NCBI GenBank assembly: GCA_902573425.1
Contig: CACGJO010000001.1
Coordinates: forward strand, 1-64,000
DNA length: 64,000 nt
From: an uncultured Pelagibacteraceae bacterium
Lineage (GTDB): Bacteria > Pseudomonadota > Alphaproteobacteria > Pelagibacterales > Pelagibacteraceae
Reading direction: 5' to 3'
Position numbers and translations under genes: made by a program. Position 1 is the stretch's first letter; each line of letters opens with the position of its first letter. Shown in pieces: positions 60,208-64,000 of this stretch. A model generated the notes under the pieces. That model was given only the letters and a program-made list of their open reading frames with translations. It searched no databases and was not told the origin of the DNA.

Positions 60208-61130
60208 TTTATTCTTGATGCTATATAATCTAAAATTACAGGGTTGTAGTATTGAAAACAAAGTCCTGTATCCATATCATGACCTTTTTTAACAGGTTCT
60301 GACCAGTCATATCCCTTTCGAATACATTTTTTTCCATTAATTTTATAATTTTCAGAAATTACTATTCTTTTCACTCCAGGTATTTCCTCCAACCAATCAG
60401 AAAGCAAACCCTCATATTTATCTCTAGGATGTGTAAAAGCTAAAACTGGAGTTTTTAAATTATTTTTAATTTCATCGTTCATTTTTTGTCTTAAATCGTG
60501 AGGTCCTTTCCATTTTTTTCTAAATTTCTCCATAGCTTTATCAACACCTAATTTTTTAACTTTGTAATTATGAGATAATTTTCCAAAACATGCCTGCATA
60601 TAAGATATACCACCACCTACTTTGTCTGGATGTCTAGTCATAAACAACAAAGTGGTTAAACCCCCGCAAGAATGCCCTGTAATAAAAACCTGTTTCCTTG
60701 GAACACCTGCTTTTATAAATTTTTCTATTAGCTCTAAATTTAATTCTACCCTTTTATCTAACATGTGTTTACCTTTATAAACTTCTGGAGTTTTTAAGGT
60801 CCACCAATCTTTTTCTTGTGACATATCCCCCTTAAGGTGATCGCTGCAAAGATTGTAAACCATTATTTTTTTTCCATTAACTTTTTGATCTATAAGGGAA
60901 GCATGATTCCTTAGCATAGATACCCACGAACAACCTGAGACACTATCATTTTTATTTTGACCGTGATTATAAATAACAATTATTTTATTTTTGGGATCAT
61001 TAATTTCAAAACCTTTGACTAACCTAACATTTTTATTAATAAACCCGCTGCTTTTTATTTTGTCTGCAGGCCCTGCATAAAGAGGTGTAAGCAAAATAGA
61101 AAAAATTGTAACTAATAATATTTTTTTCAT
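60204..61130 (-). CDS. Secreted alpha/beta hydrolase-like protein
   Basis: Signal peptide; nucleophile elbow FITGHSCGGLTTLLFM. Confidence 0.82.
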   Translation of the reverse strand: MKKILLVTIFSILLTPLYAGPADKIKSSGFINKNVRLVKGFEINDPKNKIIVIYNHGQNKNDSVSGCSWVSMLRNHASLIDQKVNGKKIMVYNLCSDHLKGDMSQEKDWWTLKTPEVYKGKHMLDKRVELNLELIEKFIKAGVPRKQVFITGHSCGGLTTLLFMTRHPDKVGGGISYMQACFGKLSHNYKVKKLGVDKAMEKFRKKWKGPHDLRQKMNDEIKNNLKTPVLAFTHPRDKYEGLLSDWLEEIPGVKRIVISENYKINGKKCIRKGYDWSEPVKKGHDMDTGLCFQYYNPVILDYIASRIK

Positions 61131-61459
61131 ACTAATTTAATTAAAACAGTTAAAAGTATAGCAGATAGCACTGTGGGGTAGACAAGGTTTCTTTTAGTAA
61201 TAAAAAATACGACTACACACACAAAAACTACAATAAATCTCAATAAATTGCTGGCATCTCCCAGGTCTCCTGCGGGAAAAACTACCACTTTAGAAATCAA
61301 GGCTGCTAGTGTTGAGTAAGCTATACAATCAAACAATCTAAAGATCTTAGAATTCTCATCAATTCTTTCTGAAAACAAAACTCCTAAAGATCTAGATAAA
61401 TAAGTAGCTATAGACGTCACCGCTATAACCAAAATAATGTTAGATGATAAATCAGTCAT
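61127..61459 (-). CDS. azlD: AzlD family branched-chain amino acid exporter subunit
   Basis: ~110 aa, TYLSRSLGVLF...FDCIAYSTLAALISKVVVFP; next to azlC. Confidence 0.87.
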   Translation of the reverse strand: MTDLSSNIILVIAVTSIATYLSRSLGVLFSERIDENSKIFRLFDCIAYSTLAALISKVVVFPAGDLGDASNLLRFIVVFVCVVVFFITKRNLVYPTVLSAILLTVLIKLV

Positions 61460-62153
61460 TTATTTCTCCTGCAAAAAACGCAACTATACCAGCAGCTACG
61501 CCTCCATATAAAATACACCACTCAGGTGATACCAAATAAAAAAGAGGTCCAAGAATAGTTCCTAAAATAACAGAAGTTCCTATAGCGATATTTTTCATTG
61601 TGCCAAGCAACATGCAAAAAAAATAAATAGGATTTACAATAGCAAGGCCTATCATCATATCTTTACTTAAATAGTCAGAAACCAAGTATCCTAAAATAGT
61701 GGAAAAAATTGCAATTGACCAAGTTGCAGTTCCGATGCCCATCCAAAAATCTATTCGATTATCCAAATTGATTTTTCTATAATCTTTTTTCATTATCAAC
61801 CAGGAAGAAACAGCTAAAAAATGACACGAAACATAATATTTCCACTTTGGTTGCTTTTTACTTTTTAATAATGGAAACATCGAAACCGCCATTGGAAATA
61901 AACGAGCATTTACTAACCAAACACCAATAAAAATATTAACAAGCGATGCGCCAACTAAAAAAGACTCGGCCATCACTAATTGTCCAGGTAATGCATAAGT
62001 AAAGAATGTAGAGAAGAAACTTTGTTGGAAATTAAAACCAATATTTTTTAAAAGAGCTCCTATTGCTAGAAAACTACACCCTAAAGCAATTGCCGGGCTA
62101 TCAACCGATCGAACTGAGTATAAACCTTTTAAGAAATATCCTGATTTTCTCAT
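61452..62153 (-). CDS. azlC: AzlC family branched-chain amino acid exporter subunit
   Basis: PAIALGCSFLAIGALLKNIGFNFQQSFFSTFFTYALPGQLVMAE, NARLFPMAVSMFPLL. Confidence 0.9.
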   Translation of the reverse strand: MRKSGYFLKGLYSVRSVDSPAIALGCSFLAIGALLKNIGFNFQQSFFSTFFTYALPGQLVMAESFLVGASLVNIFIGVWLVNARLFPMAVSMFPLLKSKKQPKWKYYVSCHFLAVSSWLIMKKDYRKINLDNRIDFWMGIGTATWSIAIFSTILGYLVSDYLSKDMMIGLAIVNPIYFFCMLLGTMKNIAIGTSVILGTILGPLFYLVSPEWCILYGGVAAGIVAFFAGEIND

Positions 62154-62938
62154 TAACCGCCGAGGAATAATCTTCCAACGTCAGGATTCTTTAATAAATC
62201 ATTCCCTTCACCAACAATGGCGGTTTGGCCAGAAACTAAAACATAACCGATATCTGCAAACTCAAGACCTTTTTTTGCGTTTTGCTCAACCATGATGATG
62301 GTTTTCTTTTCATTTTTTTGAAGATCTTCTAAAATTTCAAATACCATCTCAATATATCTTGGTTCTAAACCTATTGAAGGCTCATCAACTAAAAGTATTG
62401 ATGGACGCATAACTAAAGCTCTTGAAATCTCAAGAAGTCTTCTTTCACCGCCTGATAAAACTTTTGCTGGTTGATTTTTTCTTTTATTTAATCTTTCATA
62501 TTTTTGCAGAACTTTCTGTGCTTCTTGGTAAGATTCCTCTGTTTTATCTTTAATGTATCCTCCCATTAATAAGTTTTCTTCCACTGTCATATCTGGAAAT
62601 ACAGAATTATCTTGAAGAATGTAGGCTATACCTACACTTTTTAATTTCTCAGCAGGAGAAAGATTTGTTATTTCTTTTCCATCTATTTCTATTTGACCTG
62701 AAAAAATATTTGTAAAACCATAAATTGAGTGAAGTATTGTAGACTTACCAGCACCATTAGGACCGATTAGACATAAAGACTGAGCTTTATCTACAAGTAA
62801 ATTGAAATCATGAAGTATTTCCATTTTTCCATAACCAGCAGATAAATTTTTAATTTGTAAATGTAAGTTTGATCCTGAAAGTTTTTGTAAATCCTTAACT
62901 TCTGGGGCTTTTCCTAAAACTTCATATTGATTTGCCAT
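62153..62938 (-). CDS. livF: ABC transporter ATP-binding protein, LivF-like (second cluster)
   Basis: GPNGAGKSTILHSIYG, LSGGERRLLEISRALV, LLVDEPSIGLEP. Confidence 0.93.
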   Translation of the reverse strand: MANQYEVLGKAPEVKDLQKLSGSNLHLQIKNLSAGYGKMEILHDFNLLVDKAQSLCLIGPNGAGKSTILHSIYGFTNIFSGQIEIDGKEITNLSPAEKLKSVGIAYILQDNSVFPDMTVEENLLMGGYIKDKTEESYQEAQKVLQKYERLNKRKNQPAKVLSGGERRLLEISRALVMRPSILLVDEPSIGLEPRYIEMVFEILEDLQKNEKKTIIMVEQNAKKGLEFADIGYVLVSGQTAIVGEGNDLLKNPDVGRLFLGG

Positions 62939-63672
62939 TATTGTGCTCCTAGATAAGCATCCACAACTCGCTTATCGGTTTTTATTTGTTGAGGAGAACC
63001 TTCTGCCAAAAGTTTACCGTGAGCCAGGCAAAAAATACTTTGAGCTAAACTCATTATAACTTTCATATTATGCTCTATTACTAACAGAGTAATTCCGTAG
63101 TCTTTATTAATTTTTATTAATCTGTCAATTATTCCATTAATTAACGTTGGATTAATTCCAGCTGTAGGCTCATCTAATAATAGCATTTTTGGCTCATTCA
63201 TTAATGCCATTGCTAATTCTAAAAGTTTTTGCTGACCAAATGATAAATCTCCTGCCCTTAAATTTCTTTTTTGATAGAGACCTACAAAGTTTAAAAGATT
63301 TTCCGCTTTTTCAGTAAGTTCAGCAGGTATTTTTGCAAATATAAAACCTGAGTCACTAGCCTTATGGCTAATTAACATATTTTCTACGCAGTTAAGTTTA
63401 GAATAAATTCTTGTTTGCTGAAATGTTCTTAATAATCCAAGTTTAGCTACTGCAGGAACGGGCATTTCTGAAACTTCAGTATTATTAAAAATGATAGACC
63501 CTTGATCAATTGGGTGGGTTCCAACGATTGAATTAAATAACGTTGTTTTGCCAGAACCGTTTGGTCCGATTAAGCCAACTATTGAACCTTGCTCCACGGA
63601 AACAGAAATATCTACGTTGGCTTTCACCCCTCCAAAAGATTTGCTTACATTTTTTACTTCTAAAAGACTCAT
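62938..63672 (-). CDS. livG: ABC transporter ATP-binding protein, LivG-like (second cluster)
   Basis: GPNGSGKTTLFNSIVG, LSFGQQKLLELAMALM, LLLDEPTAGINP. Confidence 0.93.
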   Translation of the reverse strand: MSLLEVKNVSKSFGGVKANVDISVSVEQGSIVGLIGPNGSGKTTLFNSIVGTHPIDQGSIIFNNTEVSEMPVPAVAKLGLLRTFQQTRIYSKLNCVENMLISHKASDSGFIFAKIPAELTEKAENLLNFVGLYQKRNLRAGDLSFGQQKLLELAMALMNEPKMLLLDEPTAGINPTLINGIIDRLIKINKDYGITLLVIEHNMKVIMSLAQSIFCLAHGKLLAEGSPQQIKTDKRVVDAYLGAQ

Positions 63673-64000
63673 TTTAATTCCACCTGTGATTTACGATCTT
63701 TTTCATCTATAACTTCTCCAAATCTTTCAGGGTATTTTTCTCTTAACCAGCCCATTAATCCCTCTGGGAAATAAATTACAATTACAACAATCAAAACTCC
63801 TAACGCAACATATTGCCAACCTAATATAAAAGTCCAAAGACCTTCTTTGAAGAAATGGAATAAAGTTGCACCAATAATTGGTCCCCATAAAGTTCCTTTT
63901 CCACCAAGTATTGCCATTAAAACCATAAACACTCCCATCTCTCTTCCATCAAACGCAACATCTGTAGAATCTATATATCCAATTAATCCACCCATAATTC
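63669..64000 (-). CDS. livM: ABC transporter permease, LivM-like, truncated at window edge
   Basis: MVLMAILGGKGTLWGPIIGATLFHFFKEGL, FPEGLMGWLREKYP; upstream of livG. Confidence 0.88.
   Translation of the reverse strand, partial: IMGGLIGYIDSTDVAFDGREMGVFMVLMAILGGKGTLWGPIIGATLFHFFKEGLWTFILGWQYVALGVLIVVIVIYFPEGLMGWLREKYPERFGEVIDEKDRKSQVELK

Noticed and set aside
1-64000. CRISPR arrays, transposases, integrases, prophage, tRNA/rRNA genes
   Set aside because: None recognised on either strand by reading; a tRNAscan-SE or ISfinder run would be needed to exclude them formally

Overview
AT-rich, densely packed bacterial chromosome segment. Streamlining, short or overlapping gene junctions and gene content point to a SAR11/Pelagibacterales-like alphaproteobacterium (inference, not tested). 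About 60 protein genes are supported. They include prfB (with programmed frameshift), a PBP1A, rne/rng, thiSG, aroQ-accBC, mnmA, cysQ, recX, amtB, hup, rseP, acuI-like, folE, hisI, a TspO/SDR/DUF3833/CFA-synthase/DUF1365/flavoprotein cluster, gcvTHP, pxpABC, a TRAP transporter, a TctABC-PrpD-HAD-aconitase cluster, two branched-chain amino-acid ABC clusters, azlCD and a CsiD/GlaH-like dioxygenase. No rRNA, tRNA, CRISPR array, transposon or prophage was seen. The observations I rate highest are: (1) a ~190-nt candidate structured RNA on the minus strand downstream of mnmA, with two hairpins displaying the same loop motif, GNRA-capped stems and its own terminator; (2) a tandem glycine riboswitch upstream of gcvT whose inter-aptamer linker is perfectly complementary over 10 nt to the bases just before the gcvT start codon; (3) an untracked 27-aa ORF with 16 Lys/Arg residues after accC; (4) a likely furan/cyclopropane fatty-acid photoprotection cluster; (5) a hairpin abutting the dctQ start codon.
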